This document shows, in pieces, positions 36,595 through 45,849 of a stretch of DNA of 64,000 nt (the first letter of the stretch is position 1; every line of letters begins with the position of its first letter). Both the position numbers and the translations under genes were made by a program. The stretch lies in assembly GCA_000525025.1 (NCBI GenBank), contig JCKJ01000001.1, positions 2,480,001-2,544,000 on the forward strand, in the 5' to 3' direction. The notes below the pieces were generated by a model that was given only the letters and a program-made list of their open reading frames with translations, made no database searches and was not told the origin of the DNA. This DNA comes from Methylophilaceae bacterium 11 (lineage in GTDB: Bacteria; Pseudomonadota; Gammaproteobacteria; Burkholderiales; Methylophilaceae).

Positions 36595-37983
36595 ATGAAA
36601 CCTATTTGGATATTAGACGACGACAAATCAATCCGCTGGGTGTTTGAAAAAGCATTAGCACGCACGGATTTAGAGTTTAAGACCTTCTCATCCACGGCTG
36701 AAGCTCTCAATGCATTGCATCGAGAGCAACCACAAGTAGTAGTCAGCGATATTCGCATGCCCAATGGTTCTGGGCTAGATTTTCTCTCTGAGATTAAACA
36801 AAAATTTCCAGACATCCCTGTCATCATCATGACCGCATATTCCGATCTAGAAAGTGCAGTGGCGGCTTTTCAAGGTGGTGCATTTGAGTATTTAGCTAAG
36901 CCATTCGATGTAGACCAAGCCATCGACATCATCAAACGTGCAGTAGACGAAAGCATGCGTCAGGCCGTAGACAATGTGGTGATTGAAGAAACCCCGGAAA
37001 TCATTGGCCAAGCACCCGCCATGCAAGAAGTGTTTCGCGCCATTGGCAGACTCAGTCGCTCACACTCAACAGTATTGATCAATGGTGAATCAGGCAGCGG
37101 TAAGGAGCTCGTTGCCAGTGCATTACATAAACACAGCCCACGCGCTGACAAACCATTCATTGCCATCAACACAGCTGCCATTCCAAAAGATTTACTAGAG
37201 TCTGAATTATTTGGCCATGAGCGTGGCGCATTTACTGGGGCTGCCGCTGCAAGACGTGGTCGCTTTGAGCAAGCCGATAACGGTACGCTGTTCTTAGATG
37301 AGATTGGTGATATGCCAGCAGACTTACAAACGCGCCTGTTGCGCGTGTTAAGTGATGGCCAGTTTTATCGCGTAGGCGGTCACCAACCACTAAAGGTGAA
37401 TGTCCGTGTCATTGCCGCCACCCACCAAGACTTAGAGGAACGCGTGAAGTTAGGGCTATTCCGTGAAGACTTATTTCATCGTTTAAACGTCATTCGCTTA
37501 CGCCTGCCTCCGTTAAGAGAGCGCAGAGAAGATATCCCGTTACTCACAAAACATTTTTTAGCGCATAGCGCCAAACAACTAGGTGTTGAACCTAAGCAAC
37601 TCTCTCAAGCCGCCTTGCGTTACCTCACCTCAGTCAATTGGAGCGGTAACGTTCGACAATTAGAGAATGTGTGTCATTGGCTCACCGTCATGGCACCTGG
37701 TCAAAACGTAGATGTAGCTGACTTACCGCCGGAATTGAAAGAAGAGTCGGCCAAGCCATCCAGCTCAGGCTCTTGGCAAGAGTCTTTGGCCAAAGAAGTC
37801 ATGGATGCGCTGAATCGTGGTGAAACCAATATTTTGGATACCAAAACCAAAGAATTTGAGCGGACCATGATTACCAAAGCGTTACAACATACTGACGGTA
37901 GGCGTATTGAAGCTGCCAATCAATTAGGTATGGGCCGAAATACACTGACGAGAAAAATTCAGGAATTAGGTATTGATGAGTAA
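36595..37983 (+). CDS. ntrC: Nitrogen regulation response regulator NtrC (GlnG)
   Basis: NtrC activates sigma-54 promoters such as that of glnA. The 462-residue protein has a receiver domain with phospho-acceptor Asp52 (VVVSDIRMPNGSG) and conserved Lys in LAKPFD, an AAA+ domain with Walker A GESGSGKE (164-171), the sigma-54 contact loop GAFTGA (211-216) and Walker B GTLFLDEIGDMPADLQ. A Fis-type helix-turn-helix closes the protein at about 420-462 (GRRIEAANQLGMGRNTLTRK). Confidence 0.97.
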   Translation: MKPIWILDDDKSIRWVFEKALARTDLEFKTFSSTAEALNALHREQPQVVVSDIRMPNGSGLDFLSEIKQKFPDIPVIIMTAYSDLESAVAAFQGGAFEYLAKPFDVDQAIDIIKRAVDESMRQAVDNVVIEETPEIIGQAPAMQEVFRAIGRLSRSHSTVLINGESGSGKELVASALHKHSPRADKPFIAINTAAIPKDLLESELFGHERGAFTGAAAARRGRFEQADNGTLFLDEIGDMPADLQTRLLRVLSDGQFYRVGGHQPLKVNVRVIAATHQDLEERVKLGLFREDLFHRLNVIRLRLPPLRERREDIPLLTKHFLAHSAKQLGVEPKQLSQAALRYLTSVNWSGNVRQLENVCHWLTVMAPGQNVDVADLPPELKEESAKPSSSGSWQESLAKEVMDALNRGETNILDTKTKEFERTMITKALQHTDGRRIEAANQLGMGRNTLTRKIQELGIDE

Positions 37984-38009
37984 AGCCAACATGGATAGTG
38001 CAGTGGCTG

Positions 38010-38684
38010 CTATATCTGAATCGCTTGTGCTCTTTTTAATGGAAACGAGCTGTATTTTTGCGCATCTATCTTGCTAACAAAAAACACCTGCGCTAGCCTT
38101 GAGTCTTTTAGGGTTTTACCAAAAAACTCGTTAGCCGCGTGATAATGTCTACCCTCATACAATATTAACGTATTGTATACATTATTCACGCGTACAATCT
38201 CGTCAAACATACTGTGATAACTTGTATCCATCACTAGCTTACCCTCATCAAAGCGCTTGTCATTTTCCTTCAAGCACCATTGATATTTTTCTTCATCAAA
38301 GTTGGCATTAGGTTTAAACAGCGAAGTGCCTGATTGCAATGGTGCATTTGGTGCTAAATAGAGCACCGCTGCAAATACGGTATTGTGATCCGTATGAATT
38401 ACCCCACGCCCATAATCTTCCGACACACTCTGGAAGCTTGTTGTAATAGACCAACGCATATAATCATGTTCGGCATTATGAAACAAGGAAATGATTTTTT
38501 TGCTTACACTTTCAAACAATGGTTTGTTAATCAGTGATATGTCTTTGGTTCTACATCCAGGAAATACATAGTTAGCATTCTTAATTTGATGTCTAAACTG
38601 ATATTTCTGATTCAGTGCAAATGTTCTCACACTATCCGGATTGTCGTAAAAGTTTTCTACTATGGTAACTGGATATAAATTCAT
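38010..38684 (-). CDS. DUF6445-like putative 2-oxoglutarate/Fe(II) oxygenase
   Basis: A 224-residue protein without signal peptide or membrane helix. It begins with VTIVENFYDNPDSVRTFAL and contains a CRTKDIS segment, then GVIHTDHNTVFAAVLYLAPN with an H-x-D pair at His97 and Asp99, and near the end YEGRHYHAANEFFG with His180 or His182. An H-x-D...H arrangement on a jelly-roll-like pattern suggests a non-haem iron dioxygenase, as proposed for related phage and bacterial proteins. The substrate is unknown, and the iron site is inferred. It is monocistronic, between ntrC and the porin. Confidence 0.65.
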   Translation of the reverse strand: MNLYPVTIVENFYDNPDSVRTFALNQKYQFRHQIKNANYVFPGCRTKDISLINKPLFESVSKKIISLFHNAEHDYMRWSITTSFQSVSEDYGRGVIHTDHNTVFAAVLYLAPNAPLQSGTSLFKPNANFDEEKYQWCLKENDKRFDEGKLVMDTSYHSMFDEIVRVNNVYNTLILYEGRHYHAANEFFGKTLKDSRLAQVFFVSKIDAQKYSSFPLKRAQAIQI

Positions 38685-38743
38685 ACAAATAATGATGTTA
38701 ATTGATTAGTCTATTAGTTGAGGATTACTATCCACATAATAAC

Positions 38744-38771
38744 AAAAACGGCAACCGAAGTTGCCGTTTTT
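38744..38771 (-). terminator. Rho-independent terminator after the porin gene
   Basis: A 12-bp stem (38744-38755 with 38760-38771) closes a CGAA tetraloop, with T residues after it on the minus strand. It lies about 43 bases past the porin stop codon. Confidence 0.9.
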
Positions 38772-38813
38772 GATTTATTACTTCTTAATTTAACAGGCTA
38801 AGCCTGTATTAAA

Positions 38814-40055
38814 TTAGAAGAATAAGATTGCGCCCAATGATACTGTTTTGGCTTTAGCTTCAAAGCTACCCAATGGTGTACCATTAATTTCTGATTTAAC
38901 ATCTGAGTACTCAGCAACTAAGTTCAAATGTTTTGTCAAAGGATGGTAAGCACCCACTGTCCACATTTTGTCTTCAACTTCGTTGAAAATTTCACCTGAG
39001 TTACCATCCAGTGTTGATTTACCATAGCTAACACCCAGTTTAGTACCTACACCTGGAATTGTGTAAGTACCTTGAACGTACCAACCGTCTGAATCACGGT
39101 CATTACCAGCAGCATCAAAACCACCATTCAACTGTACAGTTTGGCCGATACCAGAACCGTCATAATAGTAGCCTGTTAAGCCAAAGCCAGCAAGATTAAT
39201 GGTAGTACCAATATCCCATGCATTAGCGCGCTCGTCACCTAAGCCTGGGCCTAAGTTTTCAACTTTTTGAGAAATACCAGAAACCCATACTTTACCTGCT
39301 ACGTCACCAGTCCATTCGTAAGAAGCTTTACCTTCAAACGCTGGTGATGAACCGCCACGGTCAGTATTAGTTGCTGATGGTGGTAACAAGCCTGCTACGT
39401 TTTGAGCATTCCATGCTTGTGTTACACCTACTGTAAAGCTGAAGCCATTCCAGTTTGGTGATGAGTAAGCAACTTGTGATTTCCAGTCAGCATAGATAAA
39501 ACCTGTACCGATACGACCTGTAGTTGTTGTATTACCTGCTAAACCGCCTGCACCTGAACCAACACCCAATAATGTCATGTCGTTCAAAATTGCATCAGAA
39601 GCGAAGATACCTAAATCTTTACCTAATTTGATAGAACCCCATGAAGCATCACCGAATGTCAAGAATGCTTGACGATTTTCTTGTTGCGGACCTTGGTTAC
39701 CAGAAGCAGTTGTTGACGCACCTGGGTTGATGCTGATTGTGAAGCCAACATCTACATCATTTTGACGAGTTTTACCAGATACGCTTAAATAGTTTGGTAA
39801 CAAACCAGTTGTAATGTTGGCAGAACTACGATCATTATCATTACCACCACTTAAAGCGTTTGAGCCAGTAAATAAAGCACCGTAACCTGCTGCTGCTCCG
39901 GTGTCACCACTAAAATTAGTGTGTGTGTAGTAAGCGTTAACCACGCCGCCAATGTCCAATGTCCAATCGCCAGCTGGAATTACGATACCAGCGTTTGCGC
40001 TTGAAGCGGCAGCTAATAAAGCTGAAGCAACTGCTAAACTTAATTTAGTTTTCAT
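38814..40055 (-). CDS. Outer-membrane porin
   Basis: From ATG 40055, preceded by GGAG at a six-base spacing, the protein has 413 residues; a longer in-frame start at 40130 has no ribosome site. A clean signal peptide (MKTKLSLAVASALLAAASSA, then NA) is followed by alternating beta-strand sequence, rich in Gly, Asn and aromatic residues, and ends with VSLGAILFF, the C-terminal Phe recognised by the BAM complex. It resembles trimeric general porins. The solute preference is unknown. Codon usage is strongly biased (GGT, GTA, ACT), suggesting high expression. Confidence 0.92.
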   Translation of the reverse strand: MKTKLSLAVASALLAAASSANAGIVIPAGDWTLDIGGVVNAYYTHTNFSGDTGAAAGYGALFTGSNALSGGNDNDRSSANITTGLLPNYLSVSGKTRQNDVDVGFTISINPGASTTASGNQGPQQENRQAFLTFGDASWGSIKLGKDLGIFASDAILNDMTLLGVGSGAGGLAGNTTTTGRIGTGFIYADWKSQVAYSSPNWNGFSFTVGVTQAWNAQNVAGLLPPSATNTDRGGSSPAFEGKASYEWTGDVAGKVWVSGISQKVENLGPGLGDERANAWDIGTTINLAGFGLTGYYYDGSGIGQTVQLNGGFDAAGNDRDSDGWYVQGTYTIPGVGTKLGVSYGKSTLDGNSGEIFNEVEDKMWTVGAYHPLTKHLNLVAEYSDVKSEINGTPLGSFEAKAKTVSLGAILFF

Positions 40056-40070
40056 TTGAATCTCCAAAAT

Positions 40071-40098
40071 ATTGTTACTAAAAGTATTGCTACTAAAA
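40071..40098 (-). repeat. Short direct repeat in the porin leader
   Basis: ATTGTTACTAAAA (40071-40083) and ATTGCTACTAAAA (40086-40098) match at 12 of 13 bases with a 15-bp period. They lie 16 bases upstream of the porin start codon, probably in the 5' untranslated region, where porin mRNAs are often controlled by small RNAs. Confidence 0.5.
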
Positions 40099-40147
40099 TC
40101 ACCCTCATCTTTATAGCTTTTATTTTTCAATCGCTAAAAAACAAGAA

Positions 40148-40159
40148 AGTTCGCGAACT
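40148..40159. promoter_or_regulatory. Perfect 12-bp palindrome upstream of the porin gene
   Basis: AGTTCGCGAACT is fully self-complementary and lies about 93 bases before the porin start. With the 40169-40184 palindrome it suggests a regulator-binding region; the regulator is not identified. Confidence 0.45.
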
Positions 40160-40168
40160 CACTCCACA

Positions 40169-40184
40169 AACAAATGTATTTGTT
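40169..40184. promoter_or_regulatory. Inverted repeat AACAAAT-GT-ATTTGTT upstream of the porin gene
   Basis: Seven-base arms with a two-base centre lie about 115 bases upstream of the porin start, ten bases beyond the other palindrome. A further 7-bp inverted repeat with a 4-base spacer occurs at 40268-40285, closer to the end of the dgt-like gene. Confidence 0.45.
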
Positions 40185-40311
40185 CTTAAGGAAGGTGTTG
40201 AAAGTATGCCAAAGGCTAGGTTTGCGGGGCAAGCGATTTGTCGCTTTTTGTTACAATTAAAGTGTTTTGTTGCAATTGTGCAACACTAATGCTGCAAAAA
40301 TGTAGCTTAAG

Positions 40312-41448
40312 CTAGAAATATTCTTCCACCGCAAATAAGCGGCGATGCTCGCGAATGGCAAAACGATCAGTCATACCAGCAATATAATCAGCCACCGCTC
40401 TGGGCTGATCTGCCTTTGCCGCTACTTGATGTTCATCTGGCATCAACTCTACATTTTGCATAAACGCATGAAACAACTCTTGAATAATGCGCTCTGCTTT
40501 TGCGCTCATGCGGTTAACTTTGTAATGGTGGTATAGATTTTTGCGCAAAAACTGTTTGAGTGCCTGATTTTTTTTAGCGGTTGCCTCACTAAACGCAACC
40601 AAGTAGGGCGCATGACGAATATCTTCAATCGCTTGTGGTTTCAGCCGCTGAATATTTTCTAATGTGGTTTCGCACAAATCAATCACCAACTGATTGATCA
40701 TCCTGCGGATAGTTTCAGGAATTAAGCGTTTTAATTCAATATTAGGATACAGCGATTTCACCACTGCCATGTTTTCTGCAAATAACTCAATTTCTTTTAA
40801 CTGCTCGATGCTAATGAGCTGTGAGCGCAAGCCATCATCTACATCATGGTTGTTATACGCGATTTCATCGGCAAAATTGGTGACTTGTGCCTCCAGGCTT
40901 GGGCTTTGTTTTTTAATAAAGCGCTCGCCAACATCGCCAAGTAGGCGTGCATTCTTGATGGAGCAGTGTTTTAAGATACCCTCGCGCAATTCAAACGTTA
41001 GATTCAAACCGTCGAACTCTGCGTAGCGATTTTCCAGCATATCCACCACGCGCAAAGACTGCAAATTATGCTCGAAACCACCATGGGCGCGCATACAAGC
41101 ATTCAGAGCATCTTGGCCTGCATGCCCAAATGGCGTATGACCTAGATCATGCGCTAATGCGATACCTTCGGTTAAGTCTTCATGTAAATGTAAGGTTCTG
41201 GCGATACCGCGTGCCAATTGCGCAACCTCTAAACTATGCGTCAGGCGCGTTCTAAACAAATCGCCCTCATGATTTACGAAAACTTGTGTTTTGTACTCTA
41301 AACGCCTAAAGGCTGTTGAATGGATGATGCGATCTCGGTCACGCTGAAATAAATTGCGTATGGGTGCGCCGTTAATCAAAGGCGCCGCTGGCTCGTTAAA
41401 TTTACGGCCTATCGACTGTTCCGGATGTGCTGCGTAACTAGCTAGCAT
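40312..41448 (-). CDS. Deoxyguanosinetriphosphate triphosphohydrolase-like HD protein
   Basis: A 378-residue HD-superfamily hydrolase that removes triphosphate from dNTPs. The metal-binding residues are in [19 protein letters not shown] (His), [18 protein letters not shown] (His-Asp) and [17 protein letters not shown] (Asp), and the N-terminal [20 protein letters not shown] is family-specific. The shorter length relative to E. coli Dgt (505) marks it as the dGTPase-like type. The ATG at 41448 overlaps the aroB stop (TGATG), so it is translationally coupled to aroB, a conserved order in betaproteobacteria. Confidence 0.94.
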   Translation of the reverse strand: MLASYAAHPEQSIGRKFNEPAAPLINGAPIRNLFQRDRDRIIHSTAFRRLEYKTQVFVNHEGDLFRTRLTHSLEVAQLARGIARTLHLHEDLTEGIALAHDLGHTPFGHAGQDALNACMRAHGGFEHNLQSLRVVDMLENRYAEFDGLNLTFELREGILKHCSIKNARLLGDVGERFIKKQSPSLEAQVTNFADEIAYNNHDVDDGLRSQLISIEQLKEIELFAENMAVVKSLYPNIELKRLIPETIRRMINQLVIDLCETTLENIQRLKPQAIEDIRHAPYLVAFSEATAKKNQALKQFLRKNLYHHYKVNRMSAKAERIIQELFHAFMQNVELMPDEHQVAAKADQPRAVADYIAGMTDRFAIREHRRLFAVEEYF

Positions 41449-42536
41449 CACGCAGCAATCGCCTCTAATGTTTGATTTAGTAACGCTTTATCATAATCAG
41501 CCGTCATCACTGCTTTGCCTATGCCCTGTTGTAGCACCAATCTAATTTGCCCATCGGCCACTTTTTTATCTAGCTGCATTAAGGCCAAATACTTTTCTGG
41601 GCTGAGTTTAGGTGGTGTTAACGGCAAATTGGCTGATTGGAATATGGCTGAAATTCTAGCTATCTCTTGTTCACTTAACCAAGCTAATCTTTGTGACAAG
41701 TCGGCCGCTAGCATCGTACCCGCAGCCACAGCCTCACCATGTAACCAAACACCGTATCCCATCGCATTTTCAATGGCATGGCCAAAGGTATGGCCTAAAT
41801 TAAGCAGTGCACGCTCGCCAGACTCATGCTCGTCAATAGCCACCACTTCAGCCTTGTTTTGACAAGAGCGATAAATAGCATAGCTGACTACCTGCTCATC
41901 TAGCGCCATCAATTGCGGCATATTGCGCTCCAACCAATCAAAAAAATCTGCGTCTCTAATCAGGCCATATTTAATGACCTCTGCCACCCCTGCTGAATAC
42001 TCGCGTGGCGGCAACGTTTGCAATGTATTGATATCGGCCAACACAACTTTAGGTTGATAAAATGCCCCTATCATATTTTTGCCAAGTGGATGGTTAATGC
42101 CCGTTTTCCCACCTACGCTAGAGTCCACTTGTGATAGCAGTGTGGTGGGTATTTGAATAAACGGCACGCCTCTGAGGTAAGTCGCCGCGGCATACCCAGT
42201 CAAATCGCCAATGACGCCACCACCTAGTGCAATCAATGTGGTGCTACGCTCACAACGATGCTTCAATAATGCATCGTAGATTAAATTCAGTGTCTCCGTG
42301 TTTTTATATGCTTCGCCGTCCGGCAAAATAATTTGGATAACATTGACTCCAGCAGTTTCTAACGCTTTTACCAACGTTGGCATATAGAGTGGCGCCACGG
42401 TGGTGTTACTCACAATCGCAACTTGCTTACGCTTCAGATGTGGCAATACTAAATCCGCTTGCTCTAACAAGCCTTTGCCAATATGGATAGGATAACTTCT
42501 ATCTCCTAGCTTCACTTCTAATGTCTGCATAGTCAT
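41448..42536 (-). CDS. aroB: 3-dehydroquinate synthase AroB
   Basis: AroB cyclises DAHP to 3-dehydroquinate with NAD and Zn. The 362-residue protein has [19 protein letters not shown], the nucleotide-binding [56 protein letters not shown] and the zinc-ligand [18 protein letters not shown] and [12 protein letters not shown]. Its start overlaps the aroK stop as ATGA, and its own stop overlaps the dgt-like start. Confidence 0.97.
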   Translation of the reverse strand: MTMQTLEVKLGDRSYPIHIGKGLLEQADLVLPHLKRKQVAIVSNTTVAPLYMPTLVKALETAGVNVIQIILPDGEAYKNTETLNLIYDALLKHRCERSTTLIALGGGVIGDLTGYAAATYLRGVPFIQIPTTLLSQVDSSVGGKTGINHPLGKNMIGAFYQPKVVLADINTLQTLPPREYSAGVAEVIKYGLIRDADFFDWLERNMPQLMALDEQVVSYAIYRSCQNKAEVVAIDEHESGERALLNLGHTFGHAIENAMGYGVWLHGEAVAAGTMLAADLSQRLAWLSEQEIARISAIFQSANLPLTPPKLSPEKYLALMQLDKKVADGQIRLVLQQGIGKAVMTADYDKALLNQTLEAIAA

Positions 42537-43051
42537 TTCTTTAATGCCAATTCAATTTGATTGAGTATGTTCGCAACCGGTTGATTCCCAGTATCGATAA
42601 TCAATGAGGCTGTTTCTGTGTACAGCGGATTGCGTGCCTGATAAAGATGCTCTAATCGCTTACGCACATCCACATTTTGCAACAGTGGGCGATGCTTATC
42701 ATTGCGCATTCTCATCCACAGCTCATGTACGTTTGCACGCAGATAAATCACATAGCCATGTTGTTTTAATAGCGCACGGTTTTCAGCTGCGATTACAGCA
42801 CCACCACCAGTGGCCATGACAATATTATCAAGTGCGGAAAGCTCCTCGATGGTAGCCGTTTCTCTTTTACGGAAGCCAGCTTCGCCTTCCAGCTCAAAAA
42901 TGGTGGCTATTTTCACCCCAGTACGCTGCTCAATCACTTGGTCGGTATCGTAAAACGTTTTACCCAAATGCTTGGCGATTAATTTCCCTATCGTAGTTTT
43001 ACCTGCGCCCATCAAGCCAATAAAGAAAATGTTGTTAGGAATCTCTGCCAC
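42533..43051 (-). CDS. aroK: Shikimate kinase AroK
   Basis: AroK phosphorylates shikimate with ATP. The 172-residue protein has Walker [19 protein letters not shown], the substrate segment [20 protein letters not shown] with [17 protein letters not shown] and the lid RNDKHRPLL. The only plausible start is GTG at 43051. It has no Shine-Dalgarno sequence: the bases before it are the T-run of a terminator hairpin that closes the pilQ operon. The gene overlaps aroB by four bases. Confidence 0.95.
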   Translation of the reverse strand: MAEIPNNIFFIGLMGAGKTTIGKLIAKHLGKTFYDTDQVIEQRTGVKIATIFELEGEAGFRKRETATIEELSALDNIVMATGGGAVIAAENRALLKQHGYVIYLRANVHELWMRMRNDKHRPLLQNVDVRKRLEHLYQARNPLYTETASLIIDTGNQPVANILNQIELALKK

Positions 43052-43056
43052 AATAA

Positions 43057-43087
43057 AAAATGCCCATCGTTATCTGATGGGCATTTT
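43057..43087 (-). terminator. Terminator of pilMNOPQ abutting the aroK start codon
   Basis: A 12-bp stem (43057-43068 with 43076-43087) with a 7-base loop is followed by a run of T on the minus strand. It lies 53 bases after the pilQ stop, and its 3' end is only five bases from the GTG of aroK. It both ends the pilus operon and occupies the place of the aroK ribosome-binding site. Confidence 0.88.
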
Positions 43088-43139
43088 AAGCGAAACTGTC
43101 ATTCCTGTCAGCGCAGAATGGTATTTATCTCAAACCCTA

Positions 43140-45329
43140 TTATCTTAAACCCAGACTTTCATCCATGATTTTAGGTGTGATGAAGATCAGCAATTCTGTT
43201 TTGTCTTCTTGTTTTGTTCTACGTTTGAATGCATGACCAACAATAGGAAGGTCACCGAAGAACGGCACCTTATCGACATCATTACGCTCAGTTTGCTCGT
43301 AGATACCACCAAGTACAGCTGTTTCACCATTCGCTACCAATACGTTAGTTTTAACGTTTTGCGTATCAATAGACGGCGTACCAAAGAATACTTGGCCTAC
43401 ACGGTCTTTTTTCACCTCGAGCTCCATGATGATCTTCTCATCCGGTGTAATTTGTGGCGTTACATCCAGGCTTAGCGTTGCGTCAATAAATGAAATATTG
43501 GTCGCACCACTACTACTTGCTTGCAAGTACGGAATTTTAGTACCTGATGCAATGCTTGCTTTTTGTTGATTCGCAGTCGTTACACGTGGGCTGGATACCA
43601 CCTTACCTCGCTTATCGGACTCCAATGCTGACAATTCTAAATTCAACAAAGTGTTAGCTGAGAGCTTGAATAAACTCAAAGCAAAACTGCCGAAGGCATT
43701 CGCCACTGGTAGGTTTGACATTAAGTCAGGCAAGCCATCTGAACTGGTTAAAATATTGCCGCCATCGGTTGCCGTTTGAATCGAACCGTTGTGGGTACCT
43801 TGTGTAAGTGTCGTTGCACTGGATTGTGTGAATCGATTACCCAAACTACCACTAATAGTTGCAGTCGCAGAACCTGGTGTCCCAGTTTGTGTCACGCCAA
43901 AACGTGCCCCTAAACTTTTCGCAAACTTATCATCCGCAATCACCAAGCGTGATTCAATCATCACTTGTTTGACTGGAATATCAATCTTGTTGATAACAGA
44001 TTGAATCTCTTCTAGTTTTCTTGCTGTATCTTGAATAAATAGTGTATTGGTACGTGGGTCCCAAACTGCGCTACCACGTTTAGACAAGATGCTTTTGTTT
44101 TTATCGCCAGAGTTACCTCCTGAATCATCCCCAGATAAGATTTTTTTGAAGTTTTCCGCTTTTTGATACTTCAGTGTAAACACCTCTGTACGCAACGGCT
44201 CCAAATCTTCAATGGCTTGATTTGCTTCTAGTGCTGCTTTCTCTTTAGCTGCTAGCTCATCCGCCGGAGCAATCGAAATCACATTACCTGAAACACGTTT
44301 ATCCAACCCTTTGTTTTTCATGATGATATCCAGTGCCTGATCCCACGGAACATCTTTTAATCGCAAAGTGATGTTGCCAGTTACGCTATCACTGGCCACA
44401 ATGTTTTTACCGGTAAAATCAGCAATCACCTGCAGTACTGAACGCACTTCAATGTTCTGAAAGTTTAACGACAACTTCTCACCAGCGAACCCTATTTTAG
44501 AGCCTTGCACTAATTTATTTGGATCTTGAATAATTGGTCTGACATCCACAATAAATTTCTTATCAGCTTGATAAGCAGACTGCTCCCAATCACCTTTAGG
44601 CTCAATGATAATTTGACCGTTTTTACCACGCTTAATAGTATCGATATACAGCACAGGCGTATTGAAATTAATCACGTTTAAACGACGCTGAAGCTCTGCA
44701 GGTACATCTGTATCTACAAAATCAACAACAATCGTTTTTCCTTTGTTCTTAATGTTGATCCCAGAACTTGCGTCAGACAACTCGACAATGATACGACCCT
44801 CGCCATTTTTGCCACGTGCAAAATCCACATTGGCAATCGCATGCCCAGCACTGCTGCTACGTCCTTCAGCAAAACGCGTCTCCGCTACAGTATTGTTCGC
44901 GGCAGTCTCGCTACCTTGCAAGCTAATCACAACCTCTTTACCATTAACGCTCGTGTTATATCCAACGCTTTTAGATAAATTCAATACCATACGTGTGCGG
45001 TCTTTTGCTTGTGCTAGCGACACACTTTTAAGTGCACCCTGCTCTGCAACAATATTCGACTTATTCAACCCATTCGCCGTTTTTGGAAAGTCCAAGGCGA
45101 TTCTCGCTGGACTGTTCAGTGAAAAACCAGGAGGTGGAAACTCTAAAGGCGACTTCAATACTACTCGAATATTGACTCTACCACCTGACAAAGAAGTGAA
45201 ATCCACACTCTCAATTTCATTGGTCAATAACGAGTTACTCTCAGCCGCAAAAGCAACATGGAATAGCGATTGACTTATCAACAAGACGAATGCTAAAAAT
45301 ACTCGATTTAATTTTTCTACGTGTTTCAT
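43140..45329 (-). CDS. pilQ: Type IV pilus secretin PilQ
   Basis: PilQ forms the outer-membrane ring through which type IV pili pass. The 729-residue protein has a signal peptide (FLAFVLLISQSLFHVAFA), two AMIN domains at about 35-260 that bind peptidoglycan, a STN/N0 domain at about 290-345 (FQNIEVRSVLQVIADFTGKN), an N1 domain, and the secretin domain to the end with VPFFGDLPIVGHAFKRR and KTELLIFITPKIM. It is the last of pilMNOPQ, ten bases after pilP. Confidence 0.96.
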   Translation of the reverse strand: MKHVEKLNRVFLAFVLLISQSLFHVAFAAESNSLLTNEIESVDFTSLSGGRVNIRVVLKSPLEFPPPGFSLNSPARIALDFPKTANGLNKSNIVAEQGALKSVSLAQAKDRTRMVLNLSKSVGYNTSVNGKEVVISLQGSETAANNTVAETRFAEGRSSSAGHAIANVDFARGKNGEGRIIVELSDASSGINIKNKGKTIVVDFVDTDVPAELQRRLNVINFNTPVLYIDTIKRGKNGQIIIEPKGDWEQSAYQADKKFIVDVRPIIQDPNKLVQGSKIGFAGEKLSLNFQNIEVRSVLQVIADFTGKNIVASDSVTGNITLRLKDVPWDQALDIIMKNKGLDKRVSGNVISIAPADELAAKEKAALEANQAIEDLEPLRTEVFTLKYQKAENFKKILSGDDSGGNSGDKNKSILSKRGSAVWDPRTNTLFIQDTARKLEEIQSVINKIDIPVKQVMIESRLVIADDKFAKSLGARFGVTQTGTPGSATATISGSLGNRFTQSSATTLTQGTHNGSIQTATDGGNILTSSDGLPDLMSNLPVANAFGSFALSLFKLSANTLLNLELSALESDKRGKVVSSPRVTTANQQKASIASGTKIPYLQASSSGATNISFIDATLSLDVTPQITPDEKIIMELEVKKDRVGQVFFGTPSIDTQNVKTNVLVANGETAVLGGIYEQTERNDVDKVPFFGDLPIVGHAFKRRTKQEDKTELLIFITPKIMDESLGLR

Positions 45330-45339
45330 ATTTTCACCC

Positions 45340-45849
45340 TTATTCCTGCAAACTTAAGCTTGAAATGCGCTCAACCCAATCGCCAGAAAGCTCATCTTGT
45401 ATAATTTCTTTTAAGGACACTTCCGTATCCGTAATTGAGGTAATGAGTCCAAAATTCGTACCTAGATAATTACCTACTTCAACTTGATGCACCGTATTAT
45501 CCGGTGTCTTGATTAACGCAAAGCGTGATTTGGTCTTACTAAGCAAACCAACATAATTGAGGTTTTCCAGCGGGTAAGACTCTAGCGGTTGCTTCGGTCG
45601 ATTTAAATTAGGCTGAAAACTCCCTTTGCTGAGCGCTTTCCTTGGCTTAAACGGATCCGAAATACTCCCGTCCACGTTGAACTGCAGCGGCACATAAGCT
45701 TGCACTTGAGGTAGCGGCTCAACTTTGGTGCTCATGGTTTTTGGTGCATCTGCCATAAACTGATCCAAGTCATCGCCCTCACCACCACTGCAAGCAACCA
45801 GAAGTAGCGAGATTCCACCTAAGCAAACAGATTTGATGATCGAATTCAT
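45340..45849 (-). CDS. pilP: Type IV pilus assembly lipoprotein PilP
   Basis: PilP is the lipoprotein that links PilNO to the PilQ ring. The 169-residue product has a lipobox LLLVACSGG (Cys20), an unstructured stretch and the beta-sandwich domain at about 90-165 with LENLNYVGLLSKTKSRFALI and VHQVEVGNYLGTNFGLI. Its start overlaps the pilO stop by four bases, and pilQ follows within ten bases. Confidence 0.94.
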   Translation of the reverse strand: MNSIIKSVCLGGISLLLVACSGGEGDDLDQFMADAPKTMSTKVEPLPQVQAYVPLQFNVDGSISDPFKPRKALSKGSFQPNLNRPKQPLESYPLENLNYVGLLSKTKSRFALIKTPDNTVHQVEVGNYLGTNFGLITSITDTEVSLKEIIQDELSGDWVERISSLSLQE

